From the NCBI GenBank assembly GCA_024694055.1, contig JAILKC010000143.1, forward strand, positions 1-64,000: a stretch of DNA of 64,000 bases, read 5' to 3'. The DNA comes from Lachnospiraceae bacterium. GTDB taxonomy: Bacteria; Bacillota; Clostridia; Lachnospirales; Lachnospiraceae. Position numbers and translations under genes: made by a program. Under the pieces are notes generated by a model. That model had not been told where the DNA came from and did no database searches. It was given only the letters and a program-made list of their open reading frames with translations. This document shows positions 46,005-58,621 of the stretch, one piece after another (position 1 is the stretch's first letter; every line of letters begins with the position of its first letter).

Positions 46005-46484
46005 ATGTATCCTACATTGTATCGCAAAAGAATTATACCGGACGAATGTGTAAAATTAAAGGACGATATAATTTTACATTGGGACGACGAGATGATCGTT
46101 ACCAAATGGAACACTCTTAAACCGCGCACGGATTTCCATCACGGCTATTCCCTGTATATGTTAAAGAAGGGGATCAAGGTAAGCAAATTCCTGCGTGAAG
46201 ATGATTCGCTGTTTTATTGGTACTGCGATATAGTGGAATATGAAGAAGATAAAGAACAGAACAATATGGTCGTAACGGATCTGCTTATCGACATCACGGT
46301 GGATGGAGAGGACAGGCTTAAGGTCTTGGATGTGGATGAACTCTGTGAGGCACTTGAGACCGGTCTTATCACGGACGATATGTTTCATACTGCGATCAAG
46401 AGATTTGGTACACTTGTGGCAGAGGCTCAGTCCGGTGAATTTTCGAAATATACGGATATTATTGAGAAATACATAGCCGACTGA
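46005..46484 (+). CDS. DUF402 domain protein
   Basis: The 159-residue cytoplasmic protein contains HHGYSLYMLKKGIKVSKFL, WYCDIVEYEEDKEQN, VVTDLLIDITVDGEDRLKVLDVDEL and a helical end, the DUF402 (FomD-like barrel) pattern. Members include nucleoside phosphatases (the Ntdp group) and FomD-type hydrolases; the metal-binding acidic residues look present, so a phosphatase-like role is possible. GGGGAGG precedes the ATG, 17 bases after the wall hydrolase. Confidence 0.78.
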   Translation: MYPTLYRKRIIPDECVKLKDDIILHWDDEMIVTKWNTLKPRTDFHHGYSLYMLKKGIKVSKFLREDDSLFYWYCDIVEYEEDKEQNNMVVTDLLIDITVDGEDRLKVLDVDELCEALETGLITDDMFHTAIKRFGTLVAEAQSGEFSKYTDIIEKYIAD

Positions 46485-46533
46485 TCACTCGGCGAGAGTG
46501 ATGATGTTTTTTGTGTATTGTGTTTTCGATTTC

Positions 46534-46562
46534 TTTACACAGGATGGTTTTTCTTGTATAAT
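46534..46562 (+). promoter_or_regulatory. Promoter of the atp operon
   Basis: TTTACA (46534-46539), 17 bp, perfect TATAAT (46557-46562), about 30 bases before the first gene. No other promoter is seen inside the operon. Confidence 0.8.
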
Positions 46563-46591
46563 ATTGCTTAAAATGATGAAGGGAACAATGA

Positions 46592-46822
46592 GTGAAGGAA
46601 ACTAGGGGCAACAACATAAAGATACTTTCTTACATATCCCAGTTTGCCATCAATATGTTGGTTCCCATTTTTTTATGTTCCGCTTTGGGCTATTATATAG
46701 ACAATAAGATCGGTACTGACTTTTTCTTTATCCTTCTGTTTTTTGTCGGGGCTGCTGCGGGAGCCCGCAACATATATATTTTGGCGAAGAGAGAATACTC
46801 CGATGAAAAAAAAGACAGATGA
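46592..46822 (+). CDS. AtpZ/AtpI-family membrane protein
   Basis: A 76-residue protein with two membrane helices (FAINMLVPIFLCSALGYYID and FFFILLFFVGAAAGARNIYI). GYYIDNKIGT between them is the AtpZ/AtpI signature. Such proteins help assemble the c ring or carry Mg2+/Ca2+, per work in Bacillus. The GTG start overlaps AGTGAAGG. It is the first gene of the atp operon and overlaps the next by 20 bases. Confidence 0.8.
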   Translation: MKETRGNNIKILSYISQFAINMLVPIFLCSALGYYIDNKIGTDFFFILLFFVGAAAGARNIYILAKREYSDEKKDR

Positions 46823-47219
46823 GGAATTGGCTGCATTTATTGCCGGCATAGTGATATACGGAATATTATGTCAACTTACAGTTCTGTGGTTTGTTGATGA
46901 TAAGGCAGGATACAGTATGGGGCTCTGGGCCGGGATAGCAGTTGCATGCGGATATGCGTCGCACATCAGATGGTCATTGTGGCGCAATCTCACGATCAAT
47001 GCTGACAATGAACGGGCTGCCACTGCTTTTTCGTTAAAACACAGCGTGATAAGATATGCAGCTGTGATTGTGACATTGCTTCTACTGTGGTATTTTGGTG
47101 GCAATACTATGATGCTGGCGGGTTTTTTGGGTATTATGGGTGCCAAGGCCGGAGCATATATACAACCGATCGTGAAGAAGTTTTATGACAGATATATTGA
47201 CAAGGAGGTGGGTCTATGA
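46803..47219 (+). CDS. Small membrane protein, ATP synthase I-like
   Basis: A 138-residue protein with about four predicted membrane helices (ELAAFIAGIVIYGILCQLTVLWF, GLWAGIAVACGYASHIRWSLW, HSVIRYAAVIVTLLLLWYFGG, MLAGFLGIMGAKAGAYIQP). It resembles ATP synthase subunit I, which assists c-ring assembly. The ATG at 46803 lies inside the previous gene; the longer frame from 46743 is not needed. Its stop overlaps the atpB start (ATGA). Confidence 0.72.
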   Translation: MKKKTDEELAAFIAGIVIYGILCQLTVLWFVDDKAGYSMGLWAGIAVACGYASHIRWSLWRNLTINADNERAATAFSLKHSVIRYAAVIVTLLLLWYFGGNTMMLAGFLGIMGAKAGAYIQPIVKKFYDRYIDKEVGL

Positions 47220-47932
47220 TGCCGATATTGCTTGCGGCAGATGATGAAGTGGATTTTATGATACACGGCATCTTCTCCTATGATTTCTTCGGGCAGAAGG
47301 TGTGGATCACCACGACTCACGTAAGTACACTTATAGTCCTTATCACACTCATGATATTCATGTATGTGGCAGGAAGAGCAATGAAAAAGGGCAAGGAGAT
47401 TCCTGAAGGATTCCAGAATGTAGTGGAGATCATAGTGGAGAAACTTGACGGAATGGTCGAATCCACCATGGGATCCAAAGGAAGGAATTTCAGGAACTAC
47501 ATCGGTACCATTTTTATTTTCATCATATTCAGCAATATTTCGGGACTGTTAGGCTTGCGTCCGCCTACGGCTGATTATGGCACGACGCTTCCGCTCGGAC
47601 TGATCACCTTTACGTTGATCTTCATCACGAAGATCAGATATCAGAAGGTTTCGGGCTTCCTTAAGGGCCTGTGTGATCCTTGGCCGTTTTGGGCGCCTAT
47701 CAATGTCATAGGTGATGTGGCTGTGCCCATCTCGCTTTCGCTTCGTCTGTTTGCCAATATCCTTTCGGGTACGGTCATGATGGCTCTTATATACGGGCTG
47801 TTGAGCAAGATCGCTATCGTATGGCCGGCAGCGTTGCATGTATATTTTGATCTGTTTTCAGGAGCAATACAGACATATGTGTTCTGTATGCTGACGATGA
47901 CATACATAGCCGATGCTATGGGAGATAACTAA
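47216..47932 (+). CDS. atpB: ATP synthase F0 subunit a
   Basis: Subunit a forms the ion half-channels beside the c ring. The 238-residue protein has six membrane regions, the conserved FSNISGLLGLRPPTADYGTT, and ISLSLRLFANILSGTVMMALI with the essential stator Arg. GGAGG lies seven bases upstream of the ATG. The operon order a-c-b-delta-alpha-gamma-beta-epsilon is standard. Confidence 0.95.
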   Translation: MMPILLAADDEVDFMIHGIFSYDFFGQKVWITTTHVSTLIVLITLMIFMYVAGRAMKKGKEIPEGFQNVVEIIVEKLDGMVESTMGSKGRNFRNYIGTIFIFIIFSNISGLLGLRPPTADYGTTLPLGLITFTLIFITKIRYQKVSGFLKGLCDPWPFWAPINVIGDVAVPISLSLRLFANILSGTVMMALIYGLLSKIAIVWPAALHVYFDLFSGAIQTYVFCMLTMTYIADAMGDN

Positions 47933-47959
47933 CATTTTTACTAAATGGAGGAATGGATT

Positions 47960-48214
47960 ATGGAATTCAACACAAACTTTATTCTCGGATGTTCGGCAAT
48001 AGGTGCCGGCCTTGCAGTTATAGCCGGTATCGGACCCGGTGTAGGCCAGGGTATAGCAGCAGGACATGCTGCATCAGCAGTCGGACGTAATCCCGGCGCC
48101 AAAGGTGATATCACGGGTACCATGCTTCTTGGTCAGGCCGTTGCGGAGACCACAGGTCTTTATGGTCTGCTTATAGCTATGATACTTATCTTTGTTAAGC
48201 CTCTGGCAAAATAA
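47960..48214 (+). CDS. atpE: ATP synthase F0 subunit c (Na+-type signature)
   Basis: The 84-residue subunit forms the rotating ring: two helices joined by a polar loop ([10 protein letters not shown]). Helix 1 has GPGVGQG with Gln30 and helix 2 has [12 protein letters not shown] with Glu63. Relative to the sodium-binding Ilyobacter c subunit (Gln32, Val63, Glu65, Ser66, Thr67, Tyr70) this protein has Gln30, Val61, Glu63, Thr64, Thr65, Tyr68, all at a constant offset of two. Sodium coupling is therefore predicted. The ATG at 47960 has GGAGG upstream, making a five-codon longer start unlikely. Confidence 0.95.
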   Translation: MEFNTNFILGCSAIGAGLAVIAGIGPGVGQGIAAGHAASAVGRNPGAKGDITGTMLLGQAVAETTGLYGLLIAMILIFVKPLAK

Positions 48215-48251
48215 AGCCTTCAGGTAATATCACGGAAAGGAGGCAAGAAGG

Positions 48252-48805
48252 TTGAATCTATATACTAATGCAGGTTATATACTTGCGGCAGCAGAAGAGA
48301 TGAGTCCGAGACTGTTCGACCTTGACATGCAGTTGTTGCATGATGCGCTTTTGACACTTATTGCGGTCATAGCACTGTTTTTCTTTGCATCATACTTCTT
48401 CTTCAATCCTGCGAGAGAATTCCTTAGGAAACGTCAGGAGAAGATCAAGAGTGAACTTGAAGAGGCTAAAGAGAATCTTGATCATGCCAGAGCTCTGAAG
48501 AGTGAATATGAACAGAAACTTCATGATATAGACAAAGAGGCGGAATCTATCTTAAGTGAGGCCAGACGTAAGGCCTTGGACAGCGAGGCTGCTACAATAG
48601 CCAAAGCCAAGGAAGAAGCTTCAGGCATCATAGCAAGAGCCGGTGTTGAGGCAGAGCTTGAGAAGAAGCGCGTGGCCGATGACGTCAAGAAAGAGATGAT
48701 CTCTGTGGCTTCTGCTATAGCAGGCAAAGTGATCGGACAGAACATGGATACGGAAGTTCAGAGCAAGCTGGTAGAGGATACACTAAAGGAGATAGGTGAT
48801 AGCAC

Positions 48806-48818
<13 letters not shown>
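48252..48818 (+). CDS. atpF: ATP synthase F0 subunit b
   Basis: Subunit b is the peripheral stalk linking F0 to F1. The 188-residue protein has an N-terminal extension of about 30 residues, one membrane helix (LLTLIAVIALFFFASYFFFNP) and a long charged coiled coil (FLRKRQEKIKSELEEAKENL onward). The start is TTG at 48252 after AAAGGAGG; an ATG at codon 17 lacks a ribosome binding site. The 3' end overlaps atpH by 13 bases. Confidence 0.93.
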
Positions 48819-50891
<2,073 letters not shown>

Positions 50892-50919
50892 CTTTTACAT
50901 GATTGGATGGTGATTATAT

Positions 50920-51789
50920 ATGGCGTCTATGAGAGATATCAAAAGACGTAGAAGCAGTATACAGAGCACCGGTCAGATCACAAAGGCTATGAAGCTTGTG
51001 TCTACTGTAAAGCTGCAGCGCACGAAGCAGGCGGCACAGAACAGTAAGGGCTATTTTGATTATATGTACCGCACGGTGAGTTCTATGCTTGCCAAAGCCG
51101 GACAGATCGAGCACCCTTATGTAAAAGGCAATGAGTCTGATAAAAAAGCGGTTGTTATGATTACCGGTAACAGAGGTTTGGCGGGAGGATATAATTCCAA
51201 CATAGTCAAGCTTGTTACAAGGGGTGATCTCAAAAAAGAAGACATGATCATCTATACGCTGGGTAAGAAAGGCAGGGAGGCCATGAACAGACACGGCTAC
51301 ACTCTTGCTGAGGACTACTCGACCATGATAGACGCACCGGAGTATGTGGATGCCATGAGATTATCGGCTACATTGCTCAGTGCGTACAGAGCCGGTGAGA
51401 TAGGTGAGATTTATCTGGCTTACACCAATTTTAAGAATACGGTGGTACATGAGCCTAAGCTTATGAAGCTTTTGCCGGTTGATAAGGCCGAGCAGATAGA
51501 GGGACCTGTTGAAGAAATACAGGGATCGGAAGCACCGATGAATTTTGAGCCTGAAGAGGAAGAGGCACTTGATATGATCATCCCCAAGTATGTGACCAGT
51601 ATCATATACGGCGGAATGATCGAATCCGTGGCCAGTGAGAACGGAGCAAGAATGCAGGCCATGGATAATGCGACTACCAATGCCGAAGAGATGATTGACA
51701 AGCTCACGTTGCAGTACAACCGTGCAAGGCAGGGTTCCATTACGCAGGAGCTTACGGAGATCATTGCCGGTTCACAGGCGCAGAGTTAA
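50920..51789 (+). CDS. atpG: ATP synthase F1 subunit gamma
   Basis: Gamma is the rotating central shaft. The 289-residue protein starts ASMRDIKRRRSSIQSTGQITKAMKLVSTVKL and ends AMDNATTNAEEMIDKLTLQYNRARQGSITQELTEIIAGS, both coiled-coil signatures of the family. An acidic stretch (EGPVEEIQGSEAPMNFEPEE) in the middle is typical of Clostridia. Confidence 0.96.
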   Translation: MASMRDIKRRRSSIQSTGQITKAMKLVSTVKLQRTKQAAQNSKGYFDYMYRTVSSMLAKAGQIEHPYVKGNESDKKAVVMITGNRGLAGGYNSNIVKLVTRGDLKKEDMIIYTLGKKGREAMNRHGYTLAEDYSTMIDAPEYVDAMRLSATLLSAYRAGEIGEIYLAYTNFKNTVVHEPKLMKLLPVDKAEQIEGPVEEIQGSEAPMNFEPEEEEALDMIIPKYVTSIIYGGMIESVASENGARMQAMDNATTNAEEMIDKLTLQYNRARQGSITQELTEIIAGSQAQS

Positions 51790-53211
<1,422 letters not shown>

Positions 53212-53232
53212 TACGCGATATTGGAGATACGT

Positions 53233-53640
53233 ATGGCAGAGGAAAACAGCAACATCTTTGATGTGAGGGTGATCACTCCCGACAGAACATTCTATGTGGG
53301 AGAGGCTACCATGGTTGAATTTAATACCACTGAAGGCGAGATCGGAATATATAAGAAGCACATTCCCATGACTGTCATCATCAAACCCGGTGTACTTACG
53401 ATCACCGGTGAGGAGGTGAAGAAAGCCGCATTACATTCAGGCTTTGCGGAGATATTGGGAGACAGCGTTACTATTCTTGCCGAAGTGATAGAATGGCCTG
53501 ACGAGATAGACGAGATGAGGGCGATGGCTGCCAAGGAGAGAGCAGAAAGACTTCTGTTAGAGAGAGATCCCAAGACAGATATTGCCAGGGTCGAGACTGC
53601 TTTGCAGAGAGCTATGGCTCGTATCAATGTGCTTCACTGA
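53233..53640 (+). CDS. atpC: ATP synthase F1 subunit epsilon
   Basis: Epsilon ties the shaft to the c ring and can inhibit ATP hydrolysis. The 135-residue protein has NIFDVRVITPDRTFYVGEATMVEFNTTEGEIGI, HIPMTVIIKPG and a C-terminal helical pair (AERLLLERDPKTD, LQRAMARINVLH). The ATG at 53233 is placed after TTGGAG; a TTG four codons upstream is the alternative. Confidence 0.95.
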   Translation: MAEENSNIFDVRVITPDRTFYVGEATMVEFNTTEGEIGIYKKHIPMTVIIKPGVLTITGEEVKKAALHSGFAEILGDSVTILAEVIEWPDEIDEMRAMAAKERAERLLLERDPKTDIARVETALQRAMARINVLH

Positions 53641-53670
53641 TACGAATATTTGAATTTTGATTGTTGTAAG

Positions 53671-53700
53671 GACCATGCGCTTTTTGTGCATGGTCTCTTT
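53671..53700 (+). terminator. Terminator of the atp operon
   Basis: 10-bp stem GACCATGCGC / GTGCATGGTC with a TTTTT loop and one wobble pair, followed by TCTTTAT. Confidence 0.85.
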
Positions 53701-53733
53701 ATCACTGTATTATTAAGGAATGAAATTTAACGG

Positions 53734-56280
53734 ATGAAGAAGACATGGATCGCATGGGGAATATCTATAGTCGTGTTTATAGCGGCATTGATATTCTTCT
53801 CCGTATATTTTAATCAGGGAACAACTGATATGACGGTAGAAATGGCTCCTCCGAGCCTTCCCGTCGCTTATATCGATATAGACGGAATGAGAGTCAATGA
53901 GATGCATGGCTATCTTGAAAGAATGGACTGCAGTACTGTCAGAGATTCCATTACGCCTATAAGTGAAGACAGAACGGTAAGTTTTATAATAGATAAGTAT
54001 GATATCGGAATAACGGACCTGAATGTGGAAGTAAGAAGTGTAGACGGAGAGAGGTTGATAGAAAACACGCGGATCCTGTATTTTGATGATTATAAGAGCA
54101 ATATCAAAGCTTCGATACAGTTAAAAGATCTTATTGAACCCCAAAAGGAGTATAATCTGATATTGGTCGCTACTTTGGCTGATGGAAGAGATGTCAATTA
54201 CTATACCAGGATATTGCTTAATTCAGAGACTCAAGCGAACTCCAAACTTGAATTCGTATATGATTTTAACCGCAAGACATTTTCCAAAGATTATATAAAA
54301 GAACTGTCCACGTACATGGAACCTGACAGTGAGGTTGATAATACCGATCTTGGCAATGTAACGATACACAACAATATGGATCAGCTCACCTGGGGAGACA
54401 TGCCATCTCCGCGTATGGTCAAGACCCCGCTTGCCACCATTAAGGAAGTGGGAGACACCATGGCATCAATAGAACTGAAGTATCTTATGACGTCAGGGGA
54501 TAATAGGGACGAGAGATACTACAATGTGACAGAGTACTATCGTATAAGAAAGACTGATCAGAGGTTTTATCTTCTGTCTTTTAACAGGCGTGTGGATGAG
54601 ATATTCGTGATGGAAAAGGAATCATGTGACGCGGACAGGCTTCTGCTTGGAATACAGGGTAAAGACGGAGAACTGCTGGAGAGTGAGGGCGGTGAGATAG
54701 TTGCCTTTGAAAATGAGGGCAGGTTGTACAGCTATAATACGGTAGACAATAAGCTGATCAGGCTTTTTGCTTTCTTTGATACGGCGCAGGATGATCCTCG
54801 TAACCGCTTCAGAGGCAGCAACATCAAGATCCTCGATGTAGAAGAAAATGGAAATATTTCTTTTCTGGTATACGGATATATGAACAGGGGTATCCATGAG
54901 GGCAGAGTAGGTATAGAGGTATACTACTACGATGGATTGGTAAATACGGTTGAAGAGCAAGCTTTCATACCATACTATAAGTCGTCGCAGATATTAAAGT
55001 GTGACATGGAAAAACTGAGCTTTTTAAATGCCGGTGGAGACCTGTTTCTGTTCCTTGATGGTGTGATATATAAGGTCACTCCCGGCCTGGTAGATAAGTC
55101 TGTTATCACGCAGAATGTCAATGAGGATACGTTTTTTGTATCGGACACACAGCAGACTATAGTGTGGCAGGAACCCGATGAGAATTCGGATGATATGTAC
55201 AGCAAACTGACCGTGATGAACCTTGTCAATGGCGAGACAAGCACGGTTGACGGCAGGAATGGTGAGTATGTAAGGCCTATAGGCTTTATGAATGATGATC
55301 TTATATATGGTGTCTGCAATCAGGATGATCTGATATATAATCGTCTGGGTGATGTGATATTCCCCATGAATAAAGTGATAATACGCTCAGGAGAGGGTGA
55401 AGTACTTAAGGAGTATCATGAAGATGGGATATATGTTACCGGAGGAGTTATAGACGGAAATCAGATCACATTAAAGCGCTCTGTCAGATCGGAAGAGACG
55501 GGAGAACTTTCGGATACGGATGATGATCATATTACAAGTAATGCCGAGATAAAAGAAGGGAAGAATGTATACGCCTATTCCAATGATGAGCAATATGGCA
55601 GGATCAGGGATCTGAAGGTAAAAAGAGAAGTGGATATACGTTCGCTTAAACTTCTCACCCCCAAGGAAGTTCTCTATGAGGGCGGACGAAATATAGAGCT
55701 TGCGGGAAATGAGCTTAAGGACAGATTCTTTGTATATGGTGACGGGGAGGTTGTAGGCATATATGACAAGCCTGCAAAAGCCGTGGAAAGTGCTTATTCC
55801 ATAAGAGGAACCGTTATGGATGTATATGGCAATGAGATATACAGGCGAGGAGAAACGGTTCCCAGAAACCAGATAATGTCCATTGGTGAAGCCCAGACTA
55901 CAGAGACCAAGGATTCCCTGGCGGTATGTCTTGATACTGTACTTTCACATCAGGGAGTGTCAAGAAATACAGAGTATATGCTTGACAGAGGAGACAGCGC
56001 ATATCAGGTGTTATATAATAATCTGAACGATGTATATGTACTAAATCTGACCGGATGTAATATGGATATGATGTTGTATTATGTCAACCAAGATATTCCG
56101 GTACTGGCGTACCTGGATGATGATTCTTCGATGCTTATCATAGGATTCAATGAGCAGAATATTGTTGTAATGGATCCTAATGAAGGTACGATATATAAGA
56201 TCGGAAAGCATGATTCCAGGGATATGTTTGAAGAAAACGGCAATCATTTCCTGACATATGCCAAGAGATATTCGGAATAA
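53734..56280 (+). CDS. Large membrane-anchored protein with C39-like C-terminal domain, function unknown
   Basis: I do not recognise this 848-residue protein. One N-terminal membrane helix (about residues 5-27) anchors a large extracytoplasmic part. The middle (about 40-560) is rich in beta strands, with pieces such as NISFLVYGYMNRGIHEGRVGI and TIVWQEPDENSDDMYSKLTV that suggest a beta-propeller. The end (about 720-840) resembles a C39-type cysteine peptidase: DSLAVCLDTVLSHQG, VLAYLDDDSSMLIIGF, VMDPNEGTIYKI. At the aligned catalytic positions Ser728 and a Ser near 798 replace Cys and His, so it is probably inactive. The ribosome binding site is weak; it stands alone after the atp operon. Confidence 0.75.
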   Translation: MKKTWIAWGISIVVFIAALIFFSVYFNQGTTDMTVEMAPPSLPVAYIDIDGMRVNEMHGYLERMDCSTVRDSITPISEDRTVSFIIDKYDIGITDLNVEVRSVDGERLIENTRILYFDDYKSNIKASIQLKDLIEPQKEYNLILVATLADGRDVNYYTRILLNSETQANSKLEFVYDFNRKTFSKDYIKELSTYMEPDSEVDNTDLGNVTIHNNMDQLTWGDMPSPRMVKTPLATIKEVGDTMASIELKYLMTSGDNRDERYYNVTEYYRIRKTDQRFYLLSFNRRVDEIFVMEKESCDADRLLLGIQGKDGELLESEGGEIVAFENEGRLYSYNTVDNKLIRLFAFFDTAQDDPRNRFRGSNIKILDVEENGNISFLVYGYMNRGIHEGRVGIEVYYYDGLVNTVEEQAFIPYYKSSQILKCDMEKLSFLNAGGDLFLFLDGVIYKVTPGLVDKSVITQNVNEDTFFVSDTQQTIVWQEPDENSDDMYSKLTVMNLVNGETSTVDGRNGEYVRPIGFMNDDLIYGVCNQDDLIYNRLGDVIFPMNKVIIRSGEGEVLKEYHEDGIYVTGGVIDGNQITLKRSVRSEETGELSDTDDDHITSNAEIKEGKNVYAYSNDEQYGRIRDLKVKREVDIRSLKLLTPKEVLYEGGRNIELAGNELKDRFFVYGDGEVVGIYDKPAKAVESAYSIRGTVMDVYGNEIYRRGETVPRNQIMSIGEAQTTETKDSLAVCLDTVLSHQGVSRNTEYMLDRGDSAYQVLYNNLNDVYVLNLTGCNMDMMLYYVNQDIPVLAYLDDDSSMLIIGFNEQNIVVMDPNEGTIYKIGKHDSRDMFEENGNHFLTYAKRYSE

Positions 56281-56296
56281 AAGTATCATTACAAAC

Positions 56297-56334
56297 GCGG
56301 CTATTTGTTATATCTTGATATAACAAATAGCCGC
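56297..56334. terminator. Bidirectional terminator between the large protein gene and prs
   Basis: A 17-bp stem (56297-56313 with 56318-56334, GCGGCTATTTGTTATAT arm) with a 4-nt loop, followed by ATTTCATT on plus; on minus it has a weaker tail. Confidence 0.85.
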
Positions 56335-56373
56335 ATTTCATTACAATATCTGATATTCAAAAATCTGTTTATC

Positions 56374-57573
56374 TTACAGTTCACCGTTTTTGTATCTGGC
56401 GACTATGTTCTGTATTCTTTCGTTCGGTATGAGCAGATCGCTTATGGATGAATCGTGATTCAGAGTATCGATGATATAAGCGATATACTTGCTCATATCA
56501 CAGCTTATGTACCACTCACGGTTAAGCAGCTCTTCGGGCTGATAGATAAGGTTTGTTGTAAGGATCTTGGTGATGATTCCTTTATCGTATGCTTCATCGA
56601 ATCTGTCCAGTCCATTGGTGAAGAGTCCAAAGGTAGAGAAGATGAATATCCTTCCTGCCTTGCGCTTTTTGAGCTCTCCGGCTACTTCAAGTACACTGTC
56701 CCCGGATGAGATCATATCGTCAATTATTATGATGTCCTTGCCTTCCACACTTGAACCGAGGAATTCGTGTGCGATTATGGGATTGCGTCCTCCAACAACT
56801 CTGGTATAATCTCTTCTCTTATAGAACATACCCATATCAAAGCCTAAGACATTGGCGATATATATGGCTCTGCCCATACCGCCCTCATCGGGACTGACTA
56901 CCATCATATGGTCTGAGTCAAGCTTAAGGTCGTTGACGTTATTAAGTAAGCCTTTAATAAATTGGTACGCAGGCTGTATTGTCTCAAATCCGTTCAATGG
57001 GATAGCATTCTGTACTCTGGGATCATGTGCATCAAATGTGATGATGTTATCCACGCCCATTTTGACGAGTTCCTGAAGAGCAATGGCACAGTCAAGAGAT
57101 TCTCTTGCGGTACGTCTGTGCTGCCTGCTTTCGTACAGGAATGGCATGATCACCGTGATTCTTCTGGCTTTACCGCCAACAGCGGCTATTATTCTCTTAA
57201 GATCCTGATAATGGTCATCGGGCGACATATGATTGATGTTACCACCCATGGAATACGTGAGAGAATAATTACATACATCGACCAATATGAAGAGATCGGA
57301 ACCTCGAACTGATTCCAATATCTCGCCCTTGCCTTCACCGGTACCGAATCTCGGAACTCTGGTGTTGAGTATATATGAGTCACGCTGATATCCTGCGAAA
57401 GCTATGCTGTTCTTGTGCTCGTTCTCACGCTCGGTACGCCATTTGACCAAATAGGAATCAATGCTTTCTCCGAGTTCCTTACAACTGCTTAAGGGTATGA
57501 TCCGTAAAGAACCTACGGGAATGGACTCCAGATTGCGTTTTTCTTCACGCTTTTCGGCGCTTGTGCTGCTCAT
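56374..57573 (-). CDS. prs: Ribose-phosphate pyrophosphokinase, long variant
   Basis: Prs makes PRPP from ribose 5-phosphate and ATP. At 399 residues it is longer than the usual 310-330, with about 45 extra N-terminal residues and other insertions. The flexible-loop equivalent PFLYESRQHRRTARE, the FDAHDPRVQNAIP region and the PRPP loop IIIDDMISSGDSV are recognisable. The loop differs from the standard DDxxDTGGT form, and the second-site sequence differs as well. It is the last gene of the dnaD-dnaI-prs run. Activity should be tested, since it may be a specialised or regulatory paralogue. Confidence 0.82.
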   Translation of the reverse strand: MSSTSAEKREEKRNLESIPVGSLRIIPLSSCKELGESIDSYLVKWRTERENEHKNSIAFAGYQRDSYILNTRVPRFGTGEGKGEILESVRGSDLFILVDVCNYSLTYSMGGNINHMSPDDHYQDLKRIIAAVGGKARRITVIMPFLYESRQHRRTARESLDCAIALQELVKMGVDNIITFDAHDPRVQNAIPLNGFETIQPAYQFIKGLLNNVNDLKLDSDHMMVVSPDEGGMGRAIYIANVLGFDMGMFYKRRDYTRVVGGRNPIIAHEFLGSSVEGKDIIIIDDMISSGDSVLEVAGELKKRKAGRIFIFSTFGLFTNGLDRFDEAYDKGIITKILTTNLIYQPEELLNREWYISCDMSKYIAYIIDTLNHDSSISDLLIPNERIQNIVARYKNGEL

Positions 57574-57598
57574 ATAAGCTCGTCCTCACTTTCTTTGC

Positions 57599-58588
57599 TT
57601 AAGAGATTTGATTGTCAAATTTATGTGCTATCCTGATATCCGGGCCGGACATCCTGCAAAAAGTATATCCGCCGGTGAGTCGGGAAAAGATTCTGTCCGT
57701 ATATCTGTCGCGCAGTTCTTCCAATGAGAGATTGGTCGATATGATCACAGATCTCTTCTTGAGCGCGCGTTCATTGATCAGGTTAAAAAGCGATGATATG
57801 GTGAAACTGTTGGTAAGTTCTGTTCCAAGATCATCTATGATCAGCAGCTCACTGTCAAATATAGGATTGTCTGAAGATACGCAGTCCCTGCTGTTCCGGT
57901 CGTTCTTATCAAAGGCATTCCTTGCCAACTCATCCATCAGAGCTATCGTGCTGAAATATACCACGGAGTGGCCTTCTTTGATAAGCTCCTTGGCTATACA
58001 TGAGGATAACAATGATTTGCCAGTACCAACTGTACCATAGAATAAAAGATTTTGGTAGTCGGAATTGAAATTCTTAACAAAAGAAAGAGACTTATTCTTG
58101 GAATCTCTGAAATTCTCAAGATCGTCTCCACTGTAATACTTCTCTGATACCATGTCAAAACCGGCCTCTTCGAGAGACTGTTTGATGCCTGACTGATCAA
58201 ATAGTCTTGAGATCTGAAGTGACATTTCTTTCTTTTTAAAACAATGACACTTGACACCGTTGCTGTATCCGGTGTCATGGCAATCACCGCACTTGTATAT
58301 GGGGTCAAGATAGTCATCGGGAAGGCCGGCCTCGGACAGAAGTGCCTTTTTCTTCGCTGAAAGTGCACGGATCCGTTCAGAAACGGGCTCTGCAGGAGCA
58401 TCAGAACCTGACAGGGCATGTCTGGCATATGCCACACTTAATGATGCTATCTCTTCTGAAAGCTCCCTGTAGCCGGGAACATTCGAATAGACATATGCCT
58501 TTCTTCTGTCCTGCTCCCTGGCAGAATCCATACGGTCTTCTTCGTATCCTCTTAATATAATATCAACATCTGCTCTGGAAAGTGACAT
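57599..58588 (-). CDS. DnaC/DnaI-like helicase loader ATPase
   Basis: The 329-residue AAA+ protein is a likely loader of DnaB helicase. A zinc-cysteine cluster (CGDCHDTGYSNGVKCHC, about residues 105-121) lies before the ATPase domain. Walker A is YGTVGTGKSLLSS and Walker B LLIIDDLGTELTNS, then STNLSLEELRDRYTDRIFSRL, typical of DnaC/DnaI/IstB proteins. The ATG at 58588 leaves GGAG upstream; one two codons earlier would overlap it. The dnaD-like gene is immediately upstream, so the two form a primosome module. Confidence 0.9.
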   Translation of the reverse strand: MSLSRADVDIILRGYEEDRMDSAREQDRRKAYVYSNVPGYRELSEEIASLSVAYARHALSGSDAPAEPVSERIRALSAKKKALLSEAGLPDDYLDPIYKCGDCHDTGYSNGVKCHCFKKKEMSLQISRLFDQSGIKQSLEEAGFDMVSEKYYSGDDLENFRDSKNKSLSFVKNFNSDYQNLLFYGTVGTGKSLLSSCIAKELIKEGHSVVYFSTIALMDELARNAFDKNDRNSRDCVSSDNPIFDSELLIIDDLGTELTNSFTISSLFNLINERALKKRSVIISTNLSLEELRDRYTDRIFSRLTGGYTFCRMSGPDIRIAHKFDNQIS

Positions 58589-58621
58589 TATCATCTCCGT
58601 CCCACGCCATTAGGCGTCTGT

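Noticed and set aside
47540-47900. Overlapping minus-strand frames within atpB
   Set aside because: They are shadow frames of a conserved gene and carry no recognisable features.
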